49,967 nucleotides of DNA from Bdellovibrionia bacterium (GTDB taxonomy: Bacteria; Bdellovibrionota; Bdellovibrionia; Bdellovibrionales; JAUICD01): positions 1 to 49,967 of the forward strand of contig JAUICD010000021.1 of NCBI GenBank assembly GCA_030427965.1, written 5' to 3'. Of the stretch, positions 24,725 through 33,055 are shown in pieces. The position numbers were made by a program, and so were the translations under genes. The notes beneath the pieces were generated by a model. It saw only the letters and a list, made by a program, of their open reading frames with translations. It was not told the DNA's origin and did not search any database. Each line of letters opens with the position of its first letter. Position 1 is the first letter of the stretch.

Positions 24725-26644
24725 ATGAGTACCAAACTTGATTCAAAAATTCCAAGCGGCTCAATAGAGACTTTGTGGCAGAAACATAAATTTGATATGA
24801 AGCTCGTTGCGCCAAATAACAAAAGAAAACACACAGTCATTGTGGTTGGGACGGGACTTGCTGGCGCAGCTGGTGCTGCAAGTATGGCGGAACTTGGTTA
24901 CCACGTAAAATCATTTTGCATCCAAGACTCTCCAAGGCGGGCGCATTCTATTGCAGCCCAAGGCGGGATCAATGCGGCTAAAAATTATCAAAACGACGGT
25001 GACAGTGTATATAGACTTTTTTACGACACTGTTAAGGGCGGTGACTTTCGTGCCCGTGAAGCCAATGTTTATCGACTTGCTGAACTTTCAGTTAATATTA
25101 TTGATCAGGCAGTAGCTCAAGGTGTTCCATTTGCACGTGAATACGGTGGGTATCTAGACAATCGATCTTTTGGTGGTGCCCAGGTGAAGCGTACTTTTTA
25201 TGCGCGAGGGCAAACAGGTCAGCAATTGTTGCTAGGAGCGTACTCGGCTCTTATGCGACAGGTTGGTAAGAAAACTGTTGAGCTTTTCAATCGTCGAGAG
25301 ATGTTGGATGTTGTTGTTCATGACGGCAAAGCAAGAGGTATTATTGTTCGAAATCTCTTAACAGGTGAGCTTGAAACCCATATTGCAGATGCTGTTTGTT
25401 TAGCAACTGGTGGGTACGGAAATGTTTTCTATCTTTCCACAAACGCAATGGCATCTAATGTAACGGCGGCTTGGCGTGCTTACAGAAAAGGCGCGTTCTT
25501 TGCCAACCCTTGCTACACACAGATTCATCCAACTTGTATTCCTGTCTCTGGGGATTATCAATCAAAACTCACTTTGATGTCGGAATCCTTAAGAAATGAT
25601 GGGCGGGTTTGGGTTCCTAAAAACAAAGGGGACAAACGTCCTCCAAGTGAAATTCCTGAAGAGGATCGCGACTACTATCTTGAGCGCAGGTATCCAAGCT
25701 TTGGAAATCTTGTTCCTCGAGATGTAGCATCTCGTGCTGCTAAAAAAGCGTGTGATGATGGATTTGGCGTGGGTGCAACAGGGCTTTCTGTTTACTTGGA
25801 CTTTAAAAATGCCATTGAACGTGATGGGGAAGAGGCGATTTCGGCTCGTTATGGAAACCTCTTTCATATGTATGAGAAAATTGCAGGTGAAAGTCCTTAT
25901 AAATCTCCGATGCGCATCTACCCGGCGGTTCATTATACAATGGGTGGACTGTGGGTGGATTACCATCTTATGACAACAGTTCCTGGATTATTCGCACTTG
26001 GTGAAGCTAATTTCTCAGATCATGGTGCCAATAGACTTGGTGCTTCAGCGCTTATGCAGGGTTTAGCAGATGGGTATTTTGTGATTCCATCTACCATTGG
26101 CAATTACTTAGCCAATCATTCCTTTGACAAAATGACAGAGGATCACGACGCGTTTCGTGATTCCAAAGAGCAGTGTTATAAACGAACGACTCAGTTATTA
26201 AAAATGAAGGGATCAAAAACGGTCGATGATTTCCATAGGCGCCTTGGACACATTATGTGGGACAACGTTGGGATGGCCCGAAACAAAGAAGGTTTAACGA
26301 GCGCAATCACTGACATTAAGTCTTTAAGAGAAGAGTTCTGGTCTGATGCAAGAGTTGTTGGTGAAGCTGACCAAGTGAACAATGAGCTGGAGAAAGCGGG
26401 GAGAGTTGCCGATTTCTTAGAGCTTGGTGAGTTGATGGCAAGAGACGCGCTAGAGAGAAATGAATCCTGTGGTGGGCACTTCAGAGAAGAGTATCAAACA
26501 GAAGAAGGTGAGGCGCTAAGGGATGATACGAAGTTTTCTCATGCAGCAGCCTGGGAGTTCAAAGGGGATTCCGCGCCACCAGAAAGACATAAAGAAGAGT
26601 TGAAGTTTGACCACGTGAAACTTGCCCAAAGAAGTTACAAATAG
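24725..26644 (+). CDS. sdhA: succinate dehydrogenase flavoprotein subunit
   Basis: Oxidises succinate to fumarate in the citric acid cycle. The 639-residue protein has the dinucleotide fold '[19 protein letters not shown]', the flavin-linkage region '[15 protein letters not shown]' (His74 the likely covalent FAD site), and the substrate-side regions '[11 protein letters not shown]', '[18 protein letters not shown]' and '[17 protein letters not shown]'. AAGGAA upstream and a position 17 bp after sdhC support ATG at 24725; an open frame extends into sdhC but is not needed. sdhB follows by 11 bp. Confidence 0.97.
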   Translation: MSTKLDSKIPSGSIETLWQKHKFDMKLVAPNNKRKHTVIVVGTGLAGAAGAASMAELGYHVKSFCIQDSPRRAHSIAAQGGINAAKNYQNDGDSVYRLFYDTVKGGDFRAREANVYRLAELSVNIIDQAVAQGVPFAREYGGYLDNRSFGGAQVKRTFYARGQTGQQLLLGAYSALMRQVGKKTVELFNRREMLDVVVHDGKARGIIVRNLLTGELETHIADAVCLATGGYGNVFYLSTNAMASNVTAAWRAYRKGAFFANPCYTQIHPTCIPVSGDYQSKLTLMSESLRNDGRVWVPKNKGDKRPPSEIPEEDRDYYLERRYPSFGNLVPRDVASRAAKKACDDGFGVGATGLSVYLDFKNAIERDGEEAISARYGNLFHMYEKIAGESPYKSPMRIYPAVHYTMGGLWVDYHLMTTVPGLFALGEANFSDHGANRLGASALMQGLADGYFVIPSTIGNYLANHSFDKMTEDHDAFRDSKEQCYKRTTQLLKMKGSKTVDDFHRRLGHIMWDNVGMARNKEGLTSAITDIKSLREEFWSDARVVGEADQVNNELEKAGRVADFLELGELMARDALERNESCGGHFREEYQTEEGEALRDDTKFSHAAAWEFKGDSAPPERHKEELKFDHVKLAQRSYK

Positions 26645-26655
26645 GAGCTCAAGGG

Positions 26656-27417
26656 ATGTCTGATCAAAATATGAAAATCAAATTGAGAGTGTGGCGACAA
26701 AAAGGTCCAACTTACCCAGGCAAGCTTGAAACTTACGAGCTTGATAATGTGAATGAGCACATGTCGTTTTTAGAAATGATTGATGTTTTAAATGAAAAGT
26801 TGGTTCAAGAAGGTGGAGAGCCTGTTGCTTTTGACCATGATTGCCGTGAAGGAATTTGTGGAATGTGCTCAATGACAATTGATGGAAATCCACATGGACC
26901 CAATAAAGGGACTACGGCTTGTCAACTCCATATGAGAAACTACAAAGATGGGGATACAATCACTGTTGAACCATTTCGAGCGACAGCATTTCCTGTGATC
27001 AAAGATATCATGGTTGATCGAAGTGCATTTGATCGCATCCAACAAGTAGGTGGTTTTATTTCCGTAAGTACTGGAAATGCCCCTGATGCTCACGCTGTTC
27101 CCGTTTCAAAAGAAAAGGCCGATCTTGCCTTTGATGCAGCAACTTGTATTGGGTGTGGAGCGTGTGTGGCAGCTTGTAAGAATGCTTCTGCCATGCTTTT
27201 TGTTGCGGCTAAAGTTTCTCAATATGAACTTCTCCCACAAGGGCAGCCTGAAAAAGAGGATCGTGTTTTAAATATGGTGGCAAAGATGGATGAAGAGGGA
27301 TTTGGTTCATGCTCCAACACAGGGGCTTGCTCAGCTTCGTGTCCAAAAGAGATCAGTCTTGAAAACATCGCGCGTATGAATCGTGCGTACTCTCGCGCAA
27401 GTTTCAAGAAGCGCTGA
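26656..27417 (+). CDS. sdhB: succinate dehydrogenase iron-sulfur subunit
   Basis: A 253-residue subunit that carries electrons from FAD to the quinone site. Cysteine motifs for three clusters are seen: '[12 protein letters not shown]' plus a later Cys (ACQLH) for 2Fe-2S, '[13 protein letters not shown]' for 4Fe-4S, and '[15 protein letters not shown]' for the third cluster. Length is typical for the type paired with a five-helix anchor. The stop codon is followed directly by an intrinsic terminator, so sdhCAB is a closed operon. Confidence 0.97.
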   Translation: MSDQNMKIKLRVWRQKGPTYPGKLETYELDNVNEHMSFLEMIDVLNEKLVQEGGEPVAFDHDCREGICGMCSMTIDGNPHGPNKGTTACQLHMRNYKDGDTITVEPFRATAFPVIKDIMVDRSAFDRIQQVGGFISVSTGNAPDAHAVPVSKEKADLAFDAATCIGCGACVAACKNASAMLFVAAKVSQYELLPQGQPEKEDRVLNMVAKMDEEGFGSCSNTGACSASCPKEISLENIARMNRAYSRASFKKR

Positions 27418-27450
27418 AAGGTGCCAGGGTATACCCCCGACACCTTTTTG
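27417..27450 (+). terminator. intrinsic terminator of sdhCAB
   Basis: AAAGGTG (27417-27423) pairs with CACCTTT (27441-27447), with GGGTATACCC inside, and a T run follows at 27445-27449. The A run on the left side could also serve the convergent minus-strand gene that ends at 27455, so the element may act in both directions. Confidence 0.8.
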
Positions 27451-27454
27451 AGGT

Positions 27455-28159
27455 TTATCGTTGAAAGTGTGCTGTTCCGTAAACGGAGATATCAAACTTT
27501 AAGTACGCACTTCCTTTGCAGTTCACTTTTACACCTGCAATTTTGTCATACCCTCGACCACGTAATTTGAATGTCACGTTGATGCAGCTAAGGTTTGTTG
27601 GGTGTGGTTCAATCCTTTTAATTTCATTGTTTCTTTGGTGGGAACGAATGTCGACATTGTTCCAGCCAAAGACCTCATACCCACTGGGGAGACAAAGTTT
27701 TTGTTGAACAGTTTTTGAGGTATCGCAATCATCATCTTGTTCTCCGCCACTTAATATCGTTACAATATTTCTGACGTTTGGCTCAACGATTGGTGTTGGG
27801 TCAGTGATATCTAGTACGATAGGGTCAAGACTTTCGTGAATACAGAGTTTTATATTCATTTCATAAAGTTGACCAGAATCACCTGAACGCATGGCAACTC
27901 TGTATACTTGAGATTCACGGTTGTTTCTTTGGCAGAGTAAACTTTGCCTTGAAGGTCTGTAGCTCTCAAGTTCGACTAGGAAGACATCACCAGGAAGTTT
28001 TTCTGCTTCAATCAGTGTTGAAATGGCCGGGGAAAGGGCAGAATCAAAAGTTTTTGCCTCTGACTCAGAAAGTGTGAGTACACCTTGGTTGATTGCATTT
28101 GCTTGAGAGACAGTACAGATAGTCGCAATAAGAGTTAAAAAACTATAAAAATACATCAT
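27455..28159 (-). CDS. secreted protein of unknown function
   Basis: A protein of 234 residues with a signal peptide ('YFYSFLTLIATICTVSQANA'). The mature part has cysteines in pairs and a C-terminal beta-rich stretch ('NLSCINVTFKLRGRGYDKIAGV' region) that ends in 'YGTAHFQR'. No family recognised. The frame is open to GTG/ATG-like starts as far as 28249, but the methionines at 28156-28159 directly precede the signal peptide. It shares an intergenic region of about 230 bp with the divergent secreted-protein gene at 28390. Confidence 0.65.
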   Translation of the reverse strand: MMYFYSFLTLIATICTVSQANAINQGVLTLSESEAKTFDSALSPAISTLIEAEKLPGDVFLVELESYRPSRQSLLCQRNNRESQVYRVAMRSGDSGQLYEMNIKLCIHESLDPIVLDITDPTPIVEPNVRNIVTILSGGEQDDDCDTSKTVQQKLCLPSGYEVFGWNNVDIRSHQRNNEIKRIEPHPTNLSCINVTFKLRGRGYDKIAGVKVNCKGSAYLKFDISVYGTAHFQR

Positions 28160-28389
28160 CTGAAAGATCCTTGATTGGGGGGTTGGACAACTGCAATATT
28201 TATACAGGACTTTGGCGCGCGGTTCCATGAGATTGAATTTCTTACTCATATGGAGTCTTCACGTTTGTGAACACTTCATACCCTGAAGCTTGGACACCCT
28301 CTCTTGGTTTATGGGATTTTGAACTCAGAAGCTTCAGTGAAATCAAAAAGACACTGAGCAAGTAAACAAAACAGATTCCGGGGGGAACA

Positions 28390-28962
28390 ATGAAAAATAT
28401 TAAGAGAACAATAGTTTTTATGGTGGTGGCTTTGAGTTTTGTAGGAGGACATGCAGACGTGAACGGAACTGGGGGGAAGCTTCCAGATCTCCACAAGATC
28501 CGTACACATGTCTTTACTGCACCTTATAGTTGTGGGGGGGATTACGAACTTTCGGCTTTATTTCTATCAAGCCACTCAAAAGACAGCAATGCACCTGACC
28601 TTCTTTACAACGGGGCATGTGGAAGTAGGAATTACATTCACGCAACAACTGCAGGAGATGACTTTGCTTTGATTGCTGATCTTGGAGAGGTGAGTCTTGA
28701 GTCCGTTTCTGCGGAAAAGGCTTTCAACTATGAAAGAACAGTGAGACAGGACAATCTTTTTAAGGAGGAAGTTGAAGTTCAAAAAGGTCATACTTACGCG
28801 GTTTTGATTTCAAAATCTGATATCCGAGCACTTTATGTTTTAAAAGTAGAGTCTCTAGTAAAAGGCGGCCCCATGGCTATCAAGTATGCCGTGAAGAGCT
28901 ACTCTATCCAAAAATCCATTGTGGAATCACCGGGGTTTGATTGGGGTAGGTTAAATGAGTAG
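28390..28962 (+). CDS. secreted protein of unknown function
   Basis: A 190-residue protein with a signal peptide ('IVFMVVALSFVGGHA') behind a GGGGGGAA site 3-9 nt before the ATG. Two cysteines in the mature part (in 'YSCGGDYE' and 'NGACGSRN') could form a disulfide. The C-terminal half has 'VEVQKGHTYAVLIS..DIRALYVLKVESL', and the lipoprotein encoded at 30041 has the similar phrase 'QEGHTYLLRT' and 'KIHVDKLESM', hinting at a shared repeat fold between the two. The function is unknown. Confidence 0.68.
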   Translation: MKNIKRTIVFMVVALSFVGGHADVNGTGGKLPDLHKIRTHVFTAPYSCGGDYELSALFLSSHSKDSNAPDLLYNGACGSRNYIHATTAGDDFALIADLGEVSLESVSAEKAFNYERTVRQDNLFKEEVEVQKGHTYAVLISKSDIRALYVLKVESLVKGGPMAIKYAVKSYSIQKSIVESPGFDWGRLNE

Positions 28963-29060
28963 GGACTGCAGTCTTTCTAGGGTATGTCCTCACAGGCTAT
29001 GGGTTTATGAGGGCGTGCTTTAAGGCAATTTGACTAAGAAATTACAAATGGAGGCTTAAA

Positions 29061-30044
29061 ATGTCACAATCCAAGAAAAATGGCTTTAAAGCCTCTAAAA
29101 GCCATGTAGTTTCAGATGTTTATAGCGATATAGGTGGCCTTGGGGTTGCAATAGAAAATAAGAGCCCAATTATGGGCTCTGTAGCCATGTATGAGGAAGT
29201 GAAAGGCGTGAAGCAAAAACCTGAAATATTTGAGTTCATCAATTACCGAGAGTATCTCGATGCTTTTTATCAGTACAAGAAGAAGCAGAACTCAAGCTAT
29301 AGTTACAAGGTTTTTGCTCGTCGTGCAGATGTTGCGGCTTCAAGTCTTCCTATGATTCTCTCTGGAAAGAGAAATCTTACTGAAAAAGCTGGGCGTAAAT
29401 TTGCCAGTGCTTTGGATCTTGATTTTTATGAGCAAGAGTATTTTGAAAATCTGATTAAATTCAACCAAACAGATGATGAAGTACAAAGGGCACAATTTGA
29501 AAATCTTTTGAAATCCCATCGTTATCAGAAGAAACTCAATAAGATGGATCGTGCCAAATATGATTTTTTTGCCAAATGGTATATGGTGGCAATCTACGTC
29601 ATGGTGGGGATGGAGAGTTTTGACCCCGATCCGCGTTGGATTATGAAACGTTTGAAACGAAGAGTCTCGAGTCTAGAAACCAGTAATGCTCTAGAGGAAC
29701 TTGAAAAACTGGGACTTATTGGGAAATCCAGTGAAGGAAAGTACAAACAGCTTTCTGGATCAATTACAACAGAAGAGGAAAATCGCTCTCAGGCTATTAC
29801 AAATTATCATTCGAGTATGACAAGTCTTGCTCAAGCAGCGATTGCTTATGAGAAAAAAGAAGACATTGAATTTAACGGAGCAACGGTATCTATACCGAGA
29901 TCGGAGCTTCCTAAGTTTAAAGAGAAAATTCGAGAATTTAGGAAAGAGATCAACAAGCTTGCAAGTTCATTGAAAGGTTCTACAGATGTCTACCAACTCA
30001 ATGTGAGTTTTTTTCCACTCACAGATAAGGATGAAAAGAAATGA
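29061..30044 (+). CDS. TIGR02147/DUF4423-family putative regulator
   Basis: A 327-residue protein. After about 55 variable residues comes the family core: 'IFEFINYREYLDAFYQYKK', 'SYKVFARRADVAASSLPMIL' (helix-turn-helix-like), 'GRKFASALDLDFYEQEYFENLI', a winged-helix-like central part ('LEELEKLGLIGKSSEGKYK') and C-terminal helices ('FKEKIREFRKEINKLA'). TIGR02147 members are frequent in Bdellovibrio and Fibrobacter and are thought to be DNA-binding regulators, but targets are not established. GGAGG lies 8 nt before the ATG. The stop overlaps the next start (ATGA), which couples it to the lipoprotein gene. Confidence 0.85.
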   Translation: MSQSKKNGFKASKSHVVSDVYSDIGGLGVAIENKSPIMGSVAMYEEVKGVKQKPEIFEFINYREYLDAFYQYKKKQNSSYSYKVFARRADVAASSLPMILSGKRNLTEKAGRKFASALDLDFYEQEYFENLIKFNQTDDEVQRAQFENLLKSHRYQKKLNKMDRAKYDFFAKWYMVAIYVMVGMESFDPDPRWIMKRLKRRVSSLETSNALEELEKLGLIGKSSEGKYKQLSGSITTEEENRSQAITNYHSSMTSLAQAAIAYEKKEDIEFNGATVSIPRSELPKFKEKIREFRKEINKLASSLKGSTDVYQLNVSFFPLTDKDEKK

Positions 30045-32044
30045 AGCATCTTGTGTCTGCAATTTTAGTAATTTCATTTGCCATTGGTGGGTGTGCTGCC
30101 TTTGAAGCTCCCTCAGGGCACAAGAGAAACTCCGGTGATGGTGAAGAGGGTGTGGATGTTGGTAATATTCGCACAGAGAGTATGATTCCCAACACTCGTG
30201 TTGTGATGTCTCATCCAAACTGGGTCGAAACAAAGAAGGGGAATTCTTTAATTCTACAAAATCGACTTCTTCAATCAGGTGATCCTTCCTCAAAACTTTC
30301 CACCATGAAGTGTGAAGCCGTTGACATAGACAATACGGCTCCAACATTTTTTGATCTGAAAGAATATGTTAAAAAAACTCATCCCAATCAAGAATTTCAA
30401 TCTTATGATTTTGGAGATTTTTATGGGCTGAGGTTCAACGCGACGGCCAATACAGAGATTGCAATAGCTCAAATTTACTTTGTTCGTACAAGTGAGGCTC
30501 GGCATATATTGTCGTGCGAATTGAATTTGAATAAATATGCTGAAGGCCTTGAGATTGGTGAAGAAATCTTGAGGAGTTCTCGAATTAAGTATCTAGGTGT
30601 TGAAAAACTTGGAGAAATAGATCGAACTATAGAGCTGGATCACGAAAACAAAATTGAAAAAGGAAGGTCTGTCTATTTTGTAAATGGTCATTGCTATGAA
30701 GAGGACGAGAATGGAAATGAAAACTTTGATTGCCTTTTAGATAGTGTGGGCATTTCTTATGGAAACTCTTGGTCTGAAGACAGTTTGGAGGTTGGTCTTG
30801 CGGGAAGTGCTACGGGAAGATTTCTGGATTTAGGAAAAGTCGAATACGATGATGTTCAAATAAAAGGCGAGTATCTCTATGCTAGGGGTGTGAAAACAGA
30901 ACTTTCTGATATCTACACTGTGTTTTCAACAAAAGGTCCTATGGAAAGAAAAGATGAAGTTTTTCTTCAAGAAGGGCACACATATCTCTTGCGTACACAG
31001 GAGTGGCCGAACGAAGATCTTTTGGTTAAGATTCATGTTGATAAACTTGAATCTATGAAACGAGTCAGTCTGACGTATAAAATTTTAGCTGAAATTCCAA
31101 AACCAACGTTGAGAAAGCTTGTGGATGAGATGAACACTTACACGCGTGAGAATGAAATGACTCGCAATCACGGAGCTGTAACTCTGTATAGCCGTCAAAT
31201 TTGGGGTGATAATGTATCTGCCACTTTCAATTTCGAATTTGGAACTCGTGACAATTACGATATTACGTATAACACATGGGATATTTTATTTGAAAGTAAT
31301 GAAAGAGTTTCCACCTTTTCTTTTCCAGGTTCATGGCAAGATCGTGGCACAATTGTGGAATATACGGGTGAGAAAGCTATAACTGAAGTGGTTAAAGAAG
31401 ATTTCCCAACATTGATGAGTGCTGTGAACCATGGAGATGTCCCAGTCAAAGTCGGAAGCAAATATCTTATGATTGGATCTACTTATGACAATAAGGTGAC
31501 TTTTGGTGCGTTTGAAGTTGTTGAAATTGCAGCAAACAATGCGTGGGTAAGGCTTAATTGGAGACGGGTCGCTCTTGAGCCTCTTTGGCACTTTCAAGAT
31601 TGGATCTTACGAAATGTAGATGATTCGGTCAAAAACCTAAGCCTTGAGTTTGGTTCTGACAAATCCATAAGTTTTCACTTAGCTTTAGAAAAAACATACG
31701 ATGAGCTCGTGGATGAAGAATGGTCTGAAACGTTAGACTTTGGGTACTATAGTGATGGTTTAAATTTAGATGTCGGTACTAGGTACTTCCCAGGGGAATC
31801 AGGGTTTTTAAAGTATGATGGAGCTCTAGAAGACTTGGATTCAACAAACCTTCCTACAGAGGGGTTTTCTGAAAATGTTTCAAGTGTTCAAGTCGGAGAG
31901 AAATATATTGTTGTGATTGAGACTCTTTGGGAACGCACACGCGCTATAATTGAAATTGTAGGTGTGACATCTGAAAGAATAGAGTTTCGTTATCGCCTTC
32001 TGGCTGTGGATCAGACCAACCCTCCTTATTATAGGGTTCCTTAA
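30041..32044 (+). CDS. large lipoprotein coupled to the TIGR02147 regulator
   Basis: A 667-residue protein with a lipoprotein signal and lipobox 'IGGC' (Cys18, followed by Ala-Ala, which favours outer-membrane sorting). The mature part is beta-rich and appears to contain repeated units, each with a 'V..G..Y/F....' pattern such as 'FLQEGHTYLLRTQEWPNEDL', 'VKVGSKYLMIGSTYD' and 'VQVGEKYIVVIETLWE'. No family is recognised. The ATG overlaps the regulator stop by 4 bp, so the two are made together. The C-terminal residues end in 'YYRVP'. Confidence 0.75.
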   Translation: MKHLVSAILVISFAIGGCAAFEAPSGHKRNSGDGEEGVDVGNIRTESMIPNTRVVMSHPNWVETKKGNSLILQNRLLQSGDPSSKLSTMKCEAVDIDNTAPTFFDLKEYVKKTHPNQEFQSYDFGDFYGLRFNATANTEIAIAQIYFVRTSEARHILSCELNLNKYAEGLEIGEEILRSSRIKYLGVEKLGEIDRTIELDHENKIEKGRSVYFVNGHCYEEDENGNENFDCLLDSVGISYGNSWSEDSLEVGLAGSATGRFLDLGKVEYDDVQIKGEYLYARGVKTELSDIYTVFSTKGPMERKDEVFLQEGHTYLLRTQEWPNEDLLVKIHVDKLESMKRVSLTYKILAEIPKPTLRKLVDEMNTYTRENEMTRNHGAVTLYSRQIWGDNVSATFNFEFGTRDNYDITYNTWDILFESNERVSTFSFPGSWQDRGTIVEYTGEKAITEVVKEDFPTLMSAVNHGDVPVKVGSKYLMIGSTYDNKVTFGAFEVVEIAANNAWVRLNWRRVALEPLWHFQDWILRNVDDSVKNLSLEFGSDKSISFHLALEKTYDELVDEEWSETLDFGYYSDGLNLDVGTRYFPGESGFLKYDGALEDLDSTNLPTEGFSENVSSVQVGEKYIVVIETLWERTRAIIEIVGVTSERIEFRYRLLAVDQTNPPYYRVP

Positions 32045-32207
32045 ATATAGATAGGTACGCCCTACTCCATGCTCGCGTTAACCTGCAACTCCACACGCAA
32101 CTTCTAAAAGGTAAGGTGCCTCCAATTCATGTTACTCTCTCAATCGTCAATTACCGATAATACGCGGTCAATTCGGGATACGAATCAAAAGGGTTTTGCG
32201 TTTTTTT

Positions 32208-32233
32208 GTCACCACTTTGATCAAAGTGATGAC
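32208..32233. promoter_or_regulatory. 26-bp palindrome, likely operator
   Basis: The half-site GTCAcCACTTTGA is repeated inverted around 32220/32221 with only one mismatched pair; the 16-bp core CACTTTGATCAAAGTG is perfect. It lies about 80 bp before the 25-codon ORF at 32314. A second, shorter palindrome TTTGATATCAAA lies at 32244-32255 and shares the TTTGAT half-site. The binding protein is unknown; the half-site partly resembles FNR/CRP-type TTGAT, but the spacing differs. Confidence 0.55.
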
Positions 32234-32243
32234 AATGCTTCTC

Positions 32244-32255
32244 TTTGATATCAAA
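32244..32255. promoter_or_regulatory. 12-bp palindrome TTTGATATCAAA, possible second operator copy
   Basis: A perfect palindrome 10 bp downstream of the 26-bp one, with the same TTTGAT half-site. Two related palindromes in one short spacer support a regulatory role for this 420-bp region, which otherwise holds only the small ORF at 32314. Confidence 0.4.
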
Positions 32256-32313
32256 CCTACGTGGCTCCAAGGTGGCACCAGTATTGTACTACATAGCCTT
32301 GAAGGAGTGTTCA

Positions 32314-32391
32314 TTGAATAACTGGAATCCCTATTTGGCTTACTTTACCTTAGCAGCAGTACTGGTTTTTGCTGGACGATTGGTTCTCTAA
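32314..32391 (+). CDS. candidate 25-residue single-helix membrane peptide
   Basis: TTG at 32314 follows GAAGGAG with 6-nt spacing, an excellent ribosome-binding site. The ORF reads 'MNNWNPYLAYFTLAAV' then 'LVFAGRLVL' and stops with TAA: a polar N-terminus and one predicted membrane helix, typical of small membrane proteins that attach to larger complexes. No known small protein is recognised. The spacer from 32045 to 32535 holds no longer gene, and two palindromes upstream could control it. The short length means coding cannot be shown by codon statistics. Confidence 0.5.
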   Translation: MNNWNPYLAYFTLAAVLVFAGRLVL

Positions 32392-32535
32392 CTGCCCCTA
32401 TTCGTCACTTAAATTGTGATTAATTCTTAAAACTTCATATGAGATTCAAATAAACAGGGGAAGAGCGTGGTTTCTTTCTTGCGACTGTATGTTCCTGGTT
32501 GGTTACGTGGAACGTTTGTTGTTAAAGGAGTTGCT

Positions 32536-32982
32536 ATGCTTGCAAAGATTTGGATGTTTATGACATTGGTTGGAATGATGATGTTTCTAACCCTAGATGC
32601 ACAGGCCAGAAAGACTGAAAAAGCGATCAAGGCATTGGACTATCCAAATAGTTCAAAACAGTTGGTTGCAAATCGAATTAATATTTCCAAAGATAAAAAC
32701 CGTGCTCTTGTCTACTCGATACAAGCGATTGATCAAAATGGCAGAAGATATTCTCTTCAAGATGATTATCATGAGAGAAAATTTATTTGTGAGCAATTTG
32801 GATTTGGCGAGCCAGACTCCACAGCTCAGTCAATCACATCTACAGAAGATGGTGGGCAGGTTTTAAAAATTGGAAACGATGGTGAAAAGCTTGTGCGCCT
32901 TAAAAGAGGTGAAAGAGTCACAATGCTTGATATGGTGCCATGCCAGATTGCTTCAGACTCTGTGCCTCGTAGTTTTTTCTAA
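32536..32982 (+). CDS. small secreted protein of unknown function
   Basis: A 148-residue protein with a signal peptide ('IWMFMTLVGMMMFLTLDAQA'). AAGGAG with 5-nt spacing fixes ATG at 32536; a GTG at 32467 is in frame but lacks such a site. The mature part has two cysteines ('KFICEQFG', 'MVPCQIAS') and no recognised domain. It converges on hmgA, and the 73-bp gap holds a 9-bp stem. Confidence 0.65.
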   Translation: MLAKIWMFMTLVGMMMFLTLDAQARKTEKAIKALDYPNSSKQLVANRINISKDKNRALVYSIQAIDQNGRRYSLQDDYHERKFICEQFGFGEPDSTAQSITSTEDGGQVLKIGNDGEKLVRLKRGERVTMLDMVPCQIASDSVPRSFF

Positions 32983-33005
32983 AATTCAAATATTCAAAGC
33001 TTAGA

Positions 33006-33036
33006 AAGACCTCTATTTATAGATAAGAGAGGTCTT
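33006..33036. terminator. stem-loop between convergent genes
   Basis: AAGACCTCT (33006-33014) and AGAGGTCTT (33028-33036) form a perfect 9-bp stem with a 13-nt loop between the stop codons of the secreted-protein gene (32982) and hmgA (33056). Neither side has a strong T run, so it may be a weak or bidirectional terminator or a 3'-end stabiliser. Confidence 0.5.
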
Positions 33037-33055
33037 GTAGGTCAGTTTCAAAGCA

